A DNA stretch of 64,000 nucleotides from Osedax frankpressi (Eukaryota; Annelida; Polychaeta; Sabellida; Siboglinidae). The stretch spans positions 15,942,783 to 16,006,782 of the forward strand of contig OZ038312.1 of NCBI GenBank assembly GCA_964035775.1, in the 5' to 3' direction. The notes beneath the pieces were generated by a model. It was not told where the DNA came from and did no database searches. It worked only from the letters and a program-made list of their open reading frames with translations. The first letter of the stretch is position 1. Every line of letters begins with the position of its first letter. Positions 1-14,084 of the stretch are shown in pieces. The position numbers and the translations under genes are program-made.

Positions 1-3000
1 TGTCGGAATTCCCCAGTGATTCCACAGTGAATTCTAATCTAAAATAATATATTATTATATAACAATGGTTTTTGATTTTCACGGATTAAAATAATAAGCA
101 TTTTTTGGAACGTTTTAATTAATCTTCTATAGAATTAAATTACTGGCAAATTTTATTCTCTAAATAAAAAATATAACTTTTAATTATAGTTTAAATATGC
201 ACACAAATTATAGAATTATTTGTACAAATTAAACATTTTACATAAATATATTTTATTTTACATATTTTAAAAATATTAACGGTGTATTTTATTTATAGAA
301 ATTACTGGCCACATGTGTCCTTTTATGGAATAAGGTTCCAGGGTTGGCATTGTAATATGACATCAGGGAAACAAAATGCTTGACCTAACAGATACTAAAT
401 GTATGCACTACATGTCTAAACGACTGACCATAGGATTTTTGTGACTGTGGAAATAGCTTCACTGTCACAATAGGCCTTTGTCTGTCTGTCTGTGTGAGGC
501 ATATATCAATATACATTATAATAGCCAATATATAAGATTGGATCAAATACTATATTTAATATATATGTTATATAATAATGGTATATTGCAGGATTATCAT
601 ATAAAACATATAAAACTAGACCAGTGTAGAGTTTTTTTTACTATCTGAAATAGATTTATTATATATTATGTAAGCATTCTAAAATAAATAAACAAAAAAT
701 ATGAAAATATATTGAAAAGTACAATGATAACAATAATAGCTGATTGAAAACAATATATTAATTAATTATCTATTATATACAAATTAATTATATGTTTTAT
801 TATTAATTAGATTTCACTGTATGAGTACTTAGCAAAGGTCCCTAGAAATATAATTTAAGGTATGAGATTATAAAATAATATTTATATTTTATTATATAAA
901 TATAAATTTTTTTTATATAAATTATATCATTCTAATGAATTCATTTTGTATCACACTACTAAATATTATTAATTAATAACAAATTATATGATAACTTAAA
1001 AATGAAAACATTGCATGTAGATATATATTTATGCAAAGTATAGTTAATTATGTTTTAAATATCTAGTTGAATTGAAAAATAAAATTTATAAGTATTAATA
1101 TTAATATATTAATATATTTATTATTAAATTATAATATTTTTTTATTATTATTATAATACACTAATATAATTTAATACTGATTTAACATAGTTAATATAAA
1201 CGTAAATTTGAAATATTTAATATGAAATATATTATATATTAATTATATTATATCAAATGATATATATATAACTAATTATGCAATTAATATATAGATTTAA
1301 ATGTATTTACTAATATATTACTAATATATTTATGTATGGTTAATAGTATTAACTGCATTAGAGCATTAATGTATAGTAGACATTATATAATCAGTATATT
1401 ATAATCTTCTATAAATCATATATCAAATATAGTGAATGTGTGTTTTATATCTACAATGACATAGTGCTACAATGCCATATCTACAATGTCATAGTGCTAC
1501 AATGCCATAGTGCTACAATGTCATAGTGCTACAATGCCATATCAACAATGCCATAGTGCTACAATGCCATAGTGCTACAATGCCATAGTGCTACAATGTC
1601 ATAGTGCTACAATGCCATATCTACAATGTCATAGTGCTACAATGCCATAGTGATACAATGCCATAGTGCTACAATGCCATGGTGCTACAATGCCATATCA
1701 ACAATGCCTTAGTTGAAAATGTCCAGATTTTCTTAAAATTAGATTCTTTATAATAGTATTTCCATGGAACTTTTTAAACTCATAAATACTAATTAATTTG
1801 TCATTGGTTCAGGTTTAAATGGTTTGAGCTTGGTATATAAATATCGTACATGCTGGTAATACCAACAAAATAATGCATTCGAATTGTTGTGAATACTTCG
1901 GCTATTAGGCATATAAATTAGATAACCAGATAACATAATACGACAATGCATTAAAATGAATTATTTAAATAAATGCATTGATTCTTATTGAAGTATATAT
2001 TATAAATTACATTATATAATGTATTGTTTTAAATTTATATAGATAATTTAATATTTTAAGATTTTAAATTAAAATTTGTATATTAATTTTTATTAGTAAT
2101 TATAATAGATGAAAATAAAAATGATAAATTTAATATAAAATGACAAATCGTATCTAGTATCGTTTGATAGTAATACAGATATTATAATTATAATCATATG
2201 GTAACACACACACACATATATATATAGATATTATAAACAAATATTAATTAAAAATGGAATAAATATATAATAATACATTTTATAATAAATTAATAAAATA
2301 TAATATTTTAGAATAAATTTCAAAAAGTATTTTAAATTTAGTTACCTACTTGGTGAAAATCGGTAGAGTAATACTGATAGATCTAAATATTATTTATACC
2401 ATATATACCAGGGTAATAATAGGTAATAACGAGGTGCTTAATTCATGTTACATAAAATAAAAATACATCAGATATAAATAAATATATTTCATATAACAAG
2501 CATTATTAAAAAATATATTATGAATTGTTGATATATAGTGTTGTTGAGGAAATCATGGAGATTATATAAAAACAAAGAGAAAATTAGTATTTATGTTTAT
2601 TTAAAACAAATATCGAAAACCATAGATATGATACAAAATTAGATATTATAGGTCATTCCATATCTATGGTCAAAACCATACCAATGGTTAATTATATATA
2701 CATAATTATTATATATTATATATATATATATATTTATTTATTTAATTTTAAAGAATATGCAATTCAATAATATAAAGTATTAAAACTTAAGTTTATGTGT
2801 AATATAATTGTTTAAATGGTGAATTCTATAAAAAAATCGTTTAATAAACTCGAACTAAACATCGATCTTAGTCATGATTCGGTAAATAGAACAATGTTAT
2901 GATATCAGTTCAAATAAGAAAATTGTACATAATCCTAACAAAAAAAAGTCGAAATTTACTTAGATCTTAAAAGAAGAAATATGATTTGAGTATAGAAAAA

Positions 3001-3280
3001 GAAATATACTTTGATCTTAGCAAATTTAAGAGAAGTTAACTACACCTCTAACTAATAAAATAGTAATATATACGAGTTTTTCTTGGACCGATGGGAATAT
3101 AAAGAAATGCATAACTTTACTATATGGCTATAAATGATATTTTCTCAGTTTTATCGATATTATCCAGGGCATCAATTAAACATGCAATGCAGATATTTGT
3201 AGCTAATAAGTATCAATTGTAAGCAATGCAATTTTCGTATTCCATTTTTGCTTGTTTTAATATATTATTTTTGTAAATAG
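1..3280. other. AT-rich intergenic DNA, no gene seen
   Basis: No open frame with coding character is visible on either strand. The stretch holds a short TGTC run near 480, a CA/TA dinucleotide tract near 2205-2226, and the 16-bp minisatellite listed separately. Everything else is A/T-rich unique sequence in which I see nothing. Confidence 0.7.
1454..1712. repeat. 16-bp minisatellite
   Basis: About 16 imperfect copies of a unit reading CTACAATGCCATAGTG. Variants have T for C (ATGTCATAG), and 14-bp units end in ATAT. It sits in intergenic DNA. Confidence 0.9.
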
Positions 3281-4150
3281 GAAAATCGTTCATGGCAGCC
3301 TCGTTACTTAGTGGTCAATATTGTTCTTTGTATAATGTCGTCAACACGATTATATTACAAAATGTTATGGTAGAGTTTTAAGTTAGTTCGGTATGCGAGT
3401 TATTTCACTTTAGTACCCTGATTGTATAACTGCATCGCATGAATATATGTTAAGAAACCGATATACCTCCTGAAATAAATGCGAGACTGATTCATTTTCT
3501 TGGCATCGTAAGTGGCTCGATTCTAGTAGAACTCGAGCCATCAATTCGAAGATGCATTCTTTTGTAATCGCCATAGTGCGTGGAGTCGATGTTGTTGTTG
3601 TACACTTAAAGCAGTATGGCGTTCAACTATAACCTTCGCATACCAGAAATGGGAATATAGTGGAAGAGATTCTTAAGGGAGTTGTATGATAGAGAAGCGA
3701 GCGCGGTGCGGGTATACAGTAACGTTACATAATGCATCCTCGATGAGGATTACTCATAGATTCACGAGTAAAACGTTGATACAGATAATAACCATTTTGT
3801 CCACTGGATATCTAGTTTATGTCTATATAAATAGCAACTTTCTTTTGGGGAGGATACTTGAGTATATCTTATAAATAGTAGAATGGACCTCGAGGTACAT
3901 TGTTTTTTTCCATGATGAAAGAACCTAACTTAAGGACGATCCTACATAAGTCTTTAAGATCTTGTTATATTTCTGTAGCATTATAATTTCTGTAGTAGTA
4001 TTTTAACTTGAAGAGACTCCAAGTAAGGTGTTATATACTTCTCATTTTGTATGGTATGTACTTCATATGACTTTCGAAAGAGAATAGATAGTAGAGTATC
4101 AGTTTGTTTTTTATGGAGCATCTCCACTGCCATGTGTCACGATTTTTTTA
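3281..4150. other. Unrecognised patch of higher G+C
   Basis: This patch is visibly richer in G+C than its surroundings and may be an old mobile-element or gene relic. The only sizeable open frame (3686-3874, plus, 62 residues) has no recognisable motif, and frames on both strands are otherwise broken. I do not recognise a family. Confidence 0.3.
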
Positions 4151-4348
4151 TGCATTTGCAATTAAAAGAGTATTTACTGATTTAATTTAATTTTTCTTAC
4201 TTAGGTATTTCCATTGTATTTCCACACAAGCAACATTGGAAGCTGGGTTACTACGGAATTGAATCAAGATGGTTATTTAAAATAAAATTATAATATCGTT
4301 AGATAAAGTATGAGGTAATAGGGGGAGGGTAATGAAGTATGGAAATAA

Positions 4349-7300
4349 AAAAAATTTATTTTATTTTTTTATTTTTTTAATTAAAAATTTTTTTTTTTAA
4401 TTAAAAAAAATTTTTAATTTTTAAAAATAAAAAAAAAATTTTTTAATTTTTTTAAAATTAAAAAAAAAAATTTTTAATTTTTTTTAAATTTTTAAATAAA
4501 ATTTTTTTTTTTTTAAATTTTTTTTTTAATTTAAAAAAAATGTTAATTTTTTTTATATAAAATTTTTTTTAATTTAAAAAAATATATTTTTTTTTTTAAT
4601 TTAAAAAAAATTTTTTTTTTTTAATTAAAAAAAAAATTTTAATTTTTTTTTAATTAAAATTTTTTTTTTAATTAAAAAAAAATTTAATTTAAAAAAAAAT
4701 TTTAATTTTTTTTTTTTAATTTAAAAAATTTTTTTTTTAATTTAAAAAAAAATTTTAATTTTTTAAAAAATTAAAAAAAAAAAATTTTTTAATTTATTTA
4801 TTTTTTTTTAATTTAAAAAAAAAATTTTTAATTTTTTGTAATTTTTTTTTTTAATTAAAATTTTTTTTTAATTAAAAAATTAAAATAAAAAAAAATTAAA
4901 AATTAATTTTTTTTTAATTAAAAAAAATTTTAATTAAAAAAATTTTTTTTAAATTTTTTAAAATTAAAAAAAAATATTATTTTTTTTTAATTTTTTTTTT
5001 TTTTTTTTTTAATTTTTTTTTTAATTAAAAAAAATTATTATTATTATTTTTAATTAAAAAAAAAAAAAATTTTAATTTTTTAAATTTTTTTTTTAATTTA
5101 AAATTTTTTTTAATTTTTTAATTTTTTTTTTTAATTTAAATTTTTAAAATTTTTTAATTTGTTTTTTTTTTTTTTTAATTTAAAAAAAAATTTTAATTTT
5201 TTTATTTTTTTTTTAATTAAATTTTTTTTTTTTTATTTTTTAAAATAAAAAAAAAATTTTAATTTAAAAAAAAATTTTAAATAAAATTTTTTTTTAATTA
5301 AAAAAAATTTTAATTTAAAAAAAAAAATTTTAATTTTTTTTTTTAATTTAAAAAATTTTTTTTTTTAATTTTTTAAAAAAAATTAATTTAATTTAAAAAA
5401 AAATTGTAATTTTTTAAAAAATTAAAAAAAAAATTTTTTTATTTATTTATTTTTTTTTTAATTTAAAAAAAAAAATTTTAATTTTTGTAATTTTTTTTTA
5501 ATTAAAATTTTTTTTTAATTTTTTAAAATAAAAAAAATTAAAAATAAATTTTTTTTTTAATTAAAAAAAAAATTTTAATTAAAAATTTTTTTTTTAATTT
5601 TTTAAAATTAAAAAAAATATAATTTTTTTTTTTTTTTTTTTAATTTAAAAAAATTTTTTTTTTTAAATTAAAAAAAATTATTATTATTTTTTTTAATTTA
5701 AAAAAAAACAAATTTTAATTAAAAAATTTTTTTTTTTTAATTTAAAATTTTTTTAAAAAATTTTTTAAAATAAAAAAAAATTTAATTAAAAAAAAAATTA
5801 AAAATTAATTTTTTTTAATTAAAAAAAATTTTAATTTAAAAAAAAAATTTTATTTTTTTAATTTTTTTAAAATTTTTTTTTTTAATTTAATTTTTTTTTT
5901 TAATTTAAAAAAAAAATTTTTAATTTAAATTTTTTTTTTTTTTTAATTTAAAAAAAAAATAATTTTTTTTAATTAAAAAAAAATGTTAATTTTTTTTTAA
6001 TTAAAAAAATTTGTTTTTTAATTTTAAAAAAAAATTTTAATTTTTTAAATTTTTTTTTAATTTAAAATTTTTTTTTTTAATTTTTTAAAATAAAAAAATT
6101 TTAATTTAAAAAAAAATTAAAAATTAATTTTTTTTAATTAAAAAAAAAAATTTTTATTTATTTTTTTTTAATTAAAAATTTTTTTTTTTAATTTAAAAAA
6201 AAAATTTTAATTTAAAATTATTTTTTTTTTTTTAAATAAAAAAAATTTTTTAATTTAAAAATAAATTTTTTTTTTAATTAAAATTTTTTTTTTATTTTAA
6301 AAAATTTTTTTTAATTTAAAAAAATAAATTTTTTATTTAAATTTTTAAAAAAATGTTAATTTTTTTTATTTAAAATTAAAAAATTTTTAATTTAAAATTT
6401 TTTTTTTTTTTAATTTAAAAAAAAATTTTATTTTATTTTTTTATTTTTTTAATTAAAAATTTTTTTTTTTTAATTAAAAAAAATTTTTAATTTTTAAAAA
6501 TAAAAAAAAAAAAATTTTAATTTTTTTAAAATTAAAAAAAAAATTTTTAATTTTTTTTTTAATTTTTAAATTAAATTTTTTTTTTTTTAATTTTTTTTTT
6601 AATTTAAAAAAAATGTTAATTTTTTTTATATAAAATTTTTTTTAATTAAAAAAAATATATTTTTTTTTAATTTAAAAAAATTTTTTTTTTTTTTAATTAA
6701 AAAAAAAATTTTAATTTTTTTTTAATTAACATTTTTTTTTAATTAAAAAAAAATTTAATTTAAAAAAAAAAATTTTAATTTTTTTTTTTTTAATTTTAAA
6801 ATTTTTTTTTTAATTTAAAAAAAAATTTTAATTTTTAAAAAATTAAAAAAAAATTTTTTTAATTTATTTATTTTTTTTTAATTTAAAAAAAAATTTTTTA
6901 ATTTTTTGTAATTTTTTTTTTAATTAAAATTTTTTTTTAATTAAAAAATTAAAATAAAAAAAAATTAAAAATTAAATTTTTTTTTAATTAAAAAAAAAAT
7001 TTTAATTAAAAAATTTTTTTTTTAATTTTTTAAAATTAAAAAAAAATATTATTTTTTTAAAATTTTTGAAATTTTTGAAATTTTTTTTTTTTTTTTTTTT
7101 TTTATTTTATTTTTTTAATTTAAAAAAATTTAATTTAAAAAAAAATTAAAAATTTTAATTTTTTTTTAATTAAAAAATTTTTTTTATTTTTTAAAATTAA
7201 AAAAATTTTTTTTTAATTAAAATTTTTTTTTTTTAATTAAAAATTTTTTTTTAGATTTTTTTAATTATTATTATTTTTTTTTTATAAAAAATAAAAAAAA

Positions 7301-10272
7301 ATTTTAATTTAAAAAAAAATTAAAAATAATTTTTTTTTTTAATTAAAATTTTTTTTTTATTTTAAAAATTTTTTTTTAATTTAAAAAAAATAAATTTTTA
7401 TTTAAATTTTTAAAAAAATGTTAATTTTTTTTTTATTTAAAATTAAAAATTTTTAATTTAAAATTTTTTTTTTTTTAATTTAAAAAAAAAATTTATTTTA
7501 TTTTTTTATTTTTTTAATTAAAAATTTTTTTTTTTAATTAAAAAAATTTTTAATTTTTAAAATAAAAAAAAAAATTTTTTAATTTTTTTAAATTAAAAAA
7601 AAAATTTTTAATTTTTTTTAAATTTTTAAATAAAATTTTTTTTTTTTTTAATTTTTTTTTTAATTTAAAAAAAATGTTAATTTTTTTTTATATAAAATTT
7701 TTTTTAATTTAAAAAATATATTTTTTTTTTTAATTTAAAAAAAATTTTTTTTTTTTAATTAAAAAAAAAATTTTAATTTTTTTTTAATTAAAATTTTTTT
7801 TTTAATTAAAAAAAATTTAATTTAAAAAAAAAATTTTAATTTTTTTTTTTTTAATTTAAAAATTTTTTTTTTTAATTTAAAAAAAAATTTTAATTTTTTA
7901 AAAAATTAAAAAAAAAATTTTTTTAATTTATTTATTTTTTTTTAATTTAAAAAAAAAAATTTTAATTTTTGTAATTTTTTTTTTTAATTAAAATTTTTTT
8001 TTAATTAAAAAATTAAAATAAAAAAAAATTAAAAATTAAATTTTTTTTTAATTAAAAAAATTTTTTTTTAAATTTTTTAAAATTAAAAAAAAATATTATT
8101 TTTTTAAAATTTTTGAAATTTTTGAAATTTTTTTTTTTTTTTTTTTTTTTATTTTATTTTTTTTAATTTAAAAAAATTTAATTTAAAAAAAAATTAAAAA
8201 TTTTAATTTTTTTTTAATTAAAAATTTTTTTTTATTTTTTAAAATTAAATTTTTTTTTTTTTTAATTAAAATTTTTTTTTTTTAATTAAAAATTTTTTTT
8301 TTAATTTTTTTAATTATATATTATTATTTTTATAATTTAAAAAAAATTTTAATTTTTTAAAATTAAAAAAAAATATATTTTTTTTTTAAATTTTTTTTTA
8401 TTTATTAAATTTTTTTTTAATTTAAAAAAAAAATTTTAATTTAAAATTTTTTTTTTTAATTAAAAAAAAATTTAATTAAAAAAAAATTTTTTAATTTTTT
8501 AAATTTTTTAAATTTTTAAAATTTTTTTTTTTTTTAATTTTTTTTAATTTTTTTAAATTTTTATTTTTTTTTAATTTAAAAAAAAAAAAATTTTTTTAAT
8601 TTAAAAATTATTATTTTTTTTTTTAATTTAAAAAAAATTTTTTTTTTAATTAAAATTTTTTTTTAATTAAAAAAATTTATTTTTTTTTTAATTAAAAAAA
8701 AAATATTTTTTTTTAATTAAATTTTTTTTTTTAATTAAAAAAATTTTTTTTTTTTTAATTTAAAAAAAAAATTTTATTTAAAAAAAAATTAAAAATTTTA
8801 ATTTTTTTTAATTAAAAAAATTGTTAATTTTTTAAAAATTAAAAAAAAAATTTTTTTTTTAATTAAAAAATTTTTTTTTTAATTTAAAAAAAATTTTAAT
8901 TTTTTAAAATTTAAAAAATTTTTTTTTTTTTTTAATTTAAAAAATTTTTTTTTATTTTTTAATTTTTTTTTTTAATTAAAATTTTTTTTTTAATTTTTTA
9001 AAATAAAAAAAAATTTTAATTTAAAAAAAAATTAAAAATTACATTTTTTTAATTAAAAAAATTTTTAATTAAAAAAAAATTTTAAATTTTTTTTTTTTTA
9101 AATTTAAAAATTTTTTTTTTTAATTAAAAAAAAAATTTCAATTTTTTAAAAAATTAAAAAAAAAATTTTTTTAATTAATTTATTTTTTTTTAATTAAAAA
9201 ATTTTTTTTTTAATTTTTTGTAATTTTTTTTTTAATTAAAATTTTTTTTTAATTAAAAAATTAAAATAAAAAAAATTAAAAATAAAATTTTTTTTTAATT
9301 AAAAAAAAAATTTTAATTAAAAAATTTTTTTTTTATTTTTAAAATTAAAAAAAAATATTATTTTTTAAATTTTTGAATTTTTGAAATTTTTGAAATTTTT
9401 TTTTTATTTTATTTTTTTAATTTAAAAAAAAATTAAAATTTTAATTTTTTTTTAATTAAAAAATTTTTTTTATTTTTAAAATTAAAAAATTTTTTTTTTT
9501 AATTAAAATTTTTTTTTTTTAATTAAAAATTTTTTTTTTAGATTTTTTTAATTATTATTATTTTTTTTTTATAAAAAATAAAAAAAAAATTTAATTTAAA
9601 AAAAAATTAAAAATAAATTTTTTTTTTAATTAAAATTTTTTTTTATTTTAAAAATTTTTTTTTAATTTAAAAAAAATAAATTTTTTATTTAAATTTTTAA
9701 AAAATGTTAATTTTTTTTTATTTAAAATTAAAAAATTTTTAATTTAAATTTTTTTTTTTTTTAATTTAAAAAAAAAATTATTTTATTTTTTTATTTTTTA
9801 ATTAAAAATTTTTTTTTTTAATTAAAAAATTTTTTAATTTTTAAAAATAAAAAAAAAATTTTTTAATTTTTTTAAAATTAAAAAAAAAATTTTAATTTTT
9901 TTTTAAATTTTTAAATAAAATTTTTTTTTTTTTAATTTTTTTTTTAATTTAAAAAAAAATGTTAATTTTTTTTTATATAAATTTTTTTTAATTTAAAAAA
10001 ATATATTTTTTTTTTAATTTAAAAAAAAATTTTTTTTTTTTAATTAAAAAAAAAATTTTAATTTTTTTTTAATTAAAATTTTTTTTTTAATTAAAAAAAA
10101 ATTTAATTTAAAAAAAAAATTTTAATTTTTTTTTTTTAATTTAAAAATTTTTTTTTAATTTAAAAAAAAATTTTAATTTTTTAAAAAATTAAAAAAAAAA
10201 ATTTTTTAATTTATTTATTTTTTTTTAATTTAAAAAAAAATTTTTAATTTTTTGTAATTTTTTTTTTTAATT
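4349..10272. repeat. A/T-only satellite with higher-order copies
   Basis: Nearly 6 kb consists of alternating runs of A and T (4-15 nt each), with only about 30 G or C bases in total. The rare G-bearing landmarks recur. TGTTAATTTTTTT followed by ATATAAA occurs near 4541, 6614, 7676 and 9960. TTTTTGTAATTTTT occurs near 4838, 5486, 6906, 7973, 9219 and 10253. A double TTTTTGAAA occurs near 7067, 8112 and 9375. The spacings (about 1.04-1.26 kb, or twice that) show a diverged higher-order repeat. The array runs directly into the assembly gap, so its true length is unknown. Confidence 0.9.
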
Positions 10273-10472
10273 NNNNNNNNNNNNNNNNNNNNNNNNNNNN
10301 NNNNNNNNNNNNNNNNNNNNNNNNNNNNNNNNNNNNNNNNNNNNNNNNNNNNNNNNNNNNNNNNNNNNNNNNNNNNNNNNNNNNNNNNNNNNNNNNNNNN
10401 NNNNNNNNNNNNNNNNNNNNNNNNNNNNNNNNNNNNNNNNNNNNNNNNNNNNNNNNNNNNNNNNNNNNNNNN
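10273..10472. other. Assembly gap (200 N)
   Basis: Exactly 200 N, which looks like a fixed-size scaffolding gap. It lies at the edge of the A/T-only array, the obvious cause of the break. Sequence on either side need not be truly adjacent. Confidence 0.97.
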
Positions 10473-12412
10473 ATATTTTACTTAGGTTTACAATTAATTA
10501 TATAATACTGATTATAGATAGGATAAATATCTATATTTTACATAGAATATTACCATGAAAAAGTGAGTGTAATGTGCAATGTTGTCATATTACACCTATA
10601 TATTGGATATTACAATGACTGTCTGTATTTTTCGAATTCCATATAAATATTCAATATAGGTCAATACATTGATTAAATATGAAATACAGATGTATATGAA
10701 TTATATTACTAATTTTAAAAGTTTAATAAGTATTTAGATGTATCATATATTATCACTTACTTTTAATAAATAAAATTCTAATTTCGTATATTCTATTTGT
10801 AAATCATAACTAAAGTAAACATATTCCCAATATCAATCAAATAGTTTGATTCATTTTTTTTAAATTGGATTATATTATTTATTATACATTTTAAAATTAT
10901 ATTAGATAACTATGAATTTAGGATTGTTAAATTAAACAATTATATATATACAAATTTTTATTAAAAAGTAGAAATTGTATCTAAATTTTGACTAGATAAC
11001 ATATTTTTTAAACGCAAACATACAAAATAATTAATAACTTTATCACGAATTTGATAAGTATCACAATAATAAAAATAGATATTATTAACAGAAATAATAT
11101 GATTAAATACTTTACAAATGTTTACTTTATGTACAATATCATTTAGAGAAACAAGTTGATGCAGATATACAAATTAAATCAATACATTTTGTACAACAAA
11201 ATTGACGAATATAATTAAATATATCTAATGCTATTAACCCTTATTCCAGCGGTAGTTTTTAGAATCACACCTGTAGGACGTACTAGATTTACGTGTTTTT
11301 AATTTTTTTTACTACGGTCAATAAAATACCTCATAACTCGGTAAATATTAATATAATGAATATAAAAGTATCAAGAATATTAAATAAAACATAAATATAC
11401 ATATCATAGTATATTTTATAATTAAAAACAATAAATTTCAGGTATATCATAAGTATGTAAAAAAAAAAATGTTATTATCTGGTTAAATTTACATAATATT
11501 ATTTTACTAATATTTATATTAAAGTATATACATATCTCGTAAAAGTAATAGATAATATAATAATCTTTACAGTAGTTTTTAAATTTTATTAAAATAATAA
11601 ACATAGCAAAAGTTATGTTATATAAATGGCACCGTATATTTCGTCCGATTAAATTTGTAAAAATATTATTTTCTAAATTTATTATCACATGGATTATTTA
11701 ATTTCTCATAAATTATGAACCTTTAACATTTCCTATATAAAACCAAACCCAAACTCACATTAAAGATATCTAACTACTACACAATAGTATAAAATCTATT
11801 TAATTTCTAAATAAAATACTAATTTAATATATTCATGTAAACTATTTTTTAAAGAATATTTTTCAATATAATATTATAAGAAATCAATAAATTGCTATTT
11901 TACCAAGTTTAATATATAAATTGCGAATATATATCAATTAAAAGTTTTAAATAATTCAGTTATCTGCGATTAGATTTTTAAAATTTATTTAATCAAACCA
12001 AAGTTATAATGATTTATTTATTATACCTATTTTAAAACAATTATAAAAAATGAAATAAATATGGGAATATAAATATATTTTTTATTCGCAAATATATATA
12101 TATGTAAAATGTCAAAAACTTCATAGTAAAATTAATCTATATTTAAGTTTTTTTTAAACAATATAGGTTTATAAAATATAAAAAAAATATATATGCAAGT
12201 ACCTGAACAAGCGTAAACGAAGAAAAATATTTTGGTTTACAAAATATAATCACAATATATAAATACAAGAACCTCGTCAATATATTAGTATCATAGGTGT
12301 AAACTAAGTAAATGGTATGGTTCATAAAGTATAATCACAATATATATATAAAATCTCTTCAAAATATGTAACTAAATGAATAATATTTAATAAATAATAA
12401 CAATAAACAAAT
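10473..12412. other. AT-rich DNA, no gene seen
   Basis: Non-coding AT-rich sequence. Short minus-strand open frames at 11422-11688 and 12143-12325 are low-complexity Ile/Tyr-rich and have no coding signal. The only landmark is the possible piggyBac terminus at 11234. Confidence 0.6.
11234..11256. mobile_element. Possible piggyBac end (TTAA + CCCTTATTCC)
   Basis: TTAA is followed directly by CCCTTATTCCAGCGG. piggyBac elements insert at TTAA and commonly begin CCC(T)TT, and this lies 1.2 kb beyond the C-terminal end of the piggyBac transposase relic, on the expected side. I found no clean matching inverted copy on the far side, so this is tentative. Confidence 0.4.
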
Positions 12413-12984
12413 TTACAACAAATTATGATACTTATAAAAACAATCCCTCTTAGAATACCTACAAAATCCCTTATTACATTTAAGACAACGGAATTTTGTA
12501 CGTATCGCACTTTTTCGGGCCCTCCTACCTTCTTGTGCACAGTACAGACATACAATAAGTTAGCCGCTGTCCACAAGAATATGGTCTTCAAAAGAGATAA
12601 TTGGAGGGCCAGATGAATTAGGTTCATCAAGTGCCTTTCTCTTTTTCCGTATATCAATATTTCCGAAAAGTTCTCCGACGAGTAGTTTACGGAAATGGCT
12701 GGTATTGTATTTTAATTTGTGACATTTGTGGGTATTTGTGATTGCCATATCCAACAAATTAAAAAACAATACCTTCCACCACTTCTTTGCATGGTGGCCA
12801 GACGAATAATAATTACGGAGTTGATCGAACTTGTCGACCCCCCCCCTTATACTTATTATAGTCGACCACCATTGCAAGTTTGGTGGTTGGCCGAACGAGT
12901 GGAAGCTTATTTGCAACCTCCACATCTCCACCGTCGGAGATGGTTGACATCATGTATAAATCTCGCTTTGTACCTATACGCCAT

Positions 12985-13113
12985 TATCACACCACTATAC
13001 CCAAGTTATCTACACACCACTATACCCAAGTTATCTACACGCCACTAAACCCAAACTATCTTTACACCACTAAACCCAAGCTATCTTCACACCACTAGCT
13101 ACCCAAGCTATCT
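12985..13113. repeat. 25-bp minisatellite inside the piggyBac relic
   Basis: About five copies of ACCACTATACCCAAGTTATC plus five bases. On the minus strand the array begins at the point where the NFYTS exon would end (CTC|GTAGAT), and the unit itself contains GTAGATAACTTGGG, so it looks seeded by that donor region. Confidence 0.85.
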
Positions 13114-13932
13114 ACGAGTTTTATGTTCTCACCCGGTTGTACAGTTTGATTCCAAAACTTTGGGAACAGTTTTGAATTCTTCCGAACTGTACCTACCAAA
13201 TGAGTGCGAAATCCTCGCAGATACCTAGCAAGCTTTATGGAGGTGTAGAAGTTTTCGGTATATAGAATATGATTATATTCCATATAAGGCGAGATCAACT
13301 CGTCGACGATGTTAAACGTGGACCAACAACTTAACATTTCATCTCTGCCGGAATAGATCTCGACCCGCATTCAATAGCCGGTAACCGAATCGCAGATGGC
13401 AGAAAACTTGATGCCATATTTGGAAGGTTTAGCCGGCAAATCTAGCTCAAAACTAAGTCGACCCTTTTATGCGATCATACCTTCGTCGATGGACAGACGT
13501 TGATTTGGTGAATAGAGCTTCGCAAAGTTTCGTTCCAAAACATTCAGAAATGGGCGGACCTTAGATAATTATGTATACATATTATCATTAGATATATATA
13601 CATATTATATTACATATAATATTAATGTAATATGTTTTACATACCTTGCGAAGCTTATCACCAGCAACTTCCTGCGAGGAAGCGAAATGTGAAACATTTT
13701 CGATATCTCGTAGAAACGCCTGGCCGAGATGCTCGTCGACATGTAGGAGATGTGGAGCTCTGCATCGTTCGACCAATAATTGCTTACTTGGTGCATCGTG
13801 TTGATGCTCATGAAGATGATGGCACCAATATAAGCCTCGATGTCATCTTCATCGAGAGTCATATTCATCCTTAGAAAATAAATTAAATTAGAATTTTTTT
13901 ATATTTTTCACTATTTTAAAAATATATCAAAC

Positions 13933-14084
13933 CTTTGTTGCTTTGGTAAGCCATCGATGACGAGACCAGATCGCTAAAGAAATTCAAGTCTAAAAGTAAT
14001 TAGATTGGTATATTAGATAGGTATAAGTATATTTATTTGATAGGCCATCGGTGATGAGATCAGATCAATAAAGAAATGCAAACC
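13933..14084 (-). repeat. Duplicated exon start within the piggyBac relic
   Basis: Two diverged copies of about 45 bp lie next to each other. One is at 14040-14084 (minus reading LHFFIDLISSPMAYQ), the other at 13933-13989 (LNFFSDLVSSSMAYQ). The second is bounded by AG and GT and looks like the genuine exon. The first follows a potential donor (G|GTTTGC) and so would be a duplicate left in the intron or fused to the previous exon. Confidence 0.6.

Noticed and set aside
12719-13098. Plus-strand frames over the piggyBac relic
   Set aside because: Antisense shadows; the transposase motifs are all on the minus strand.
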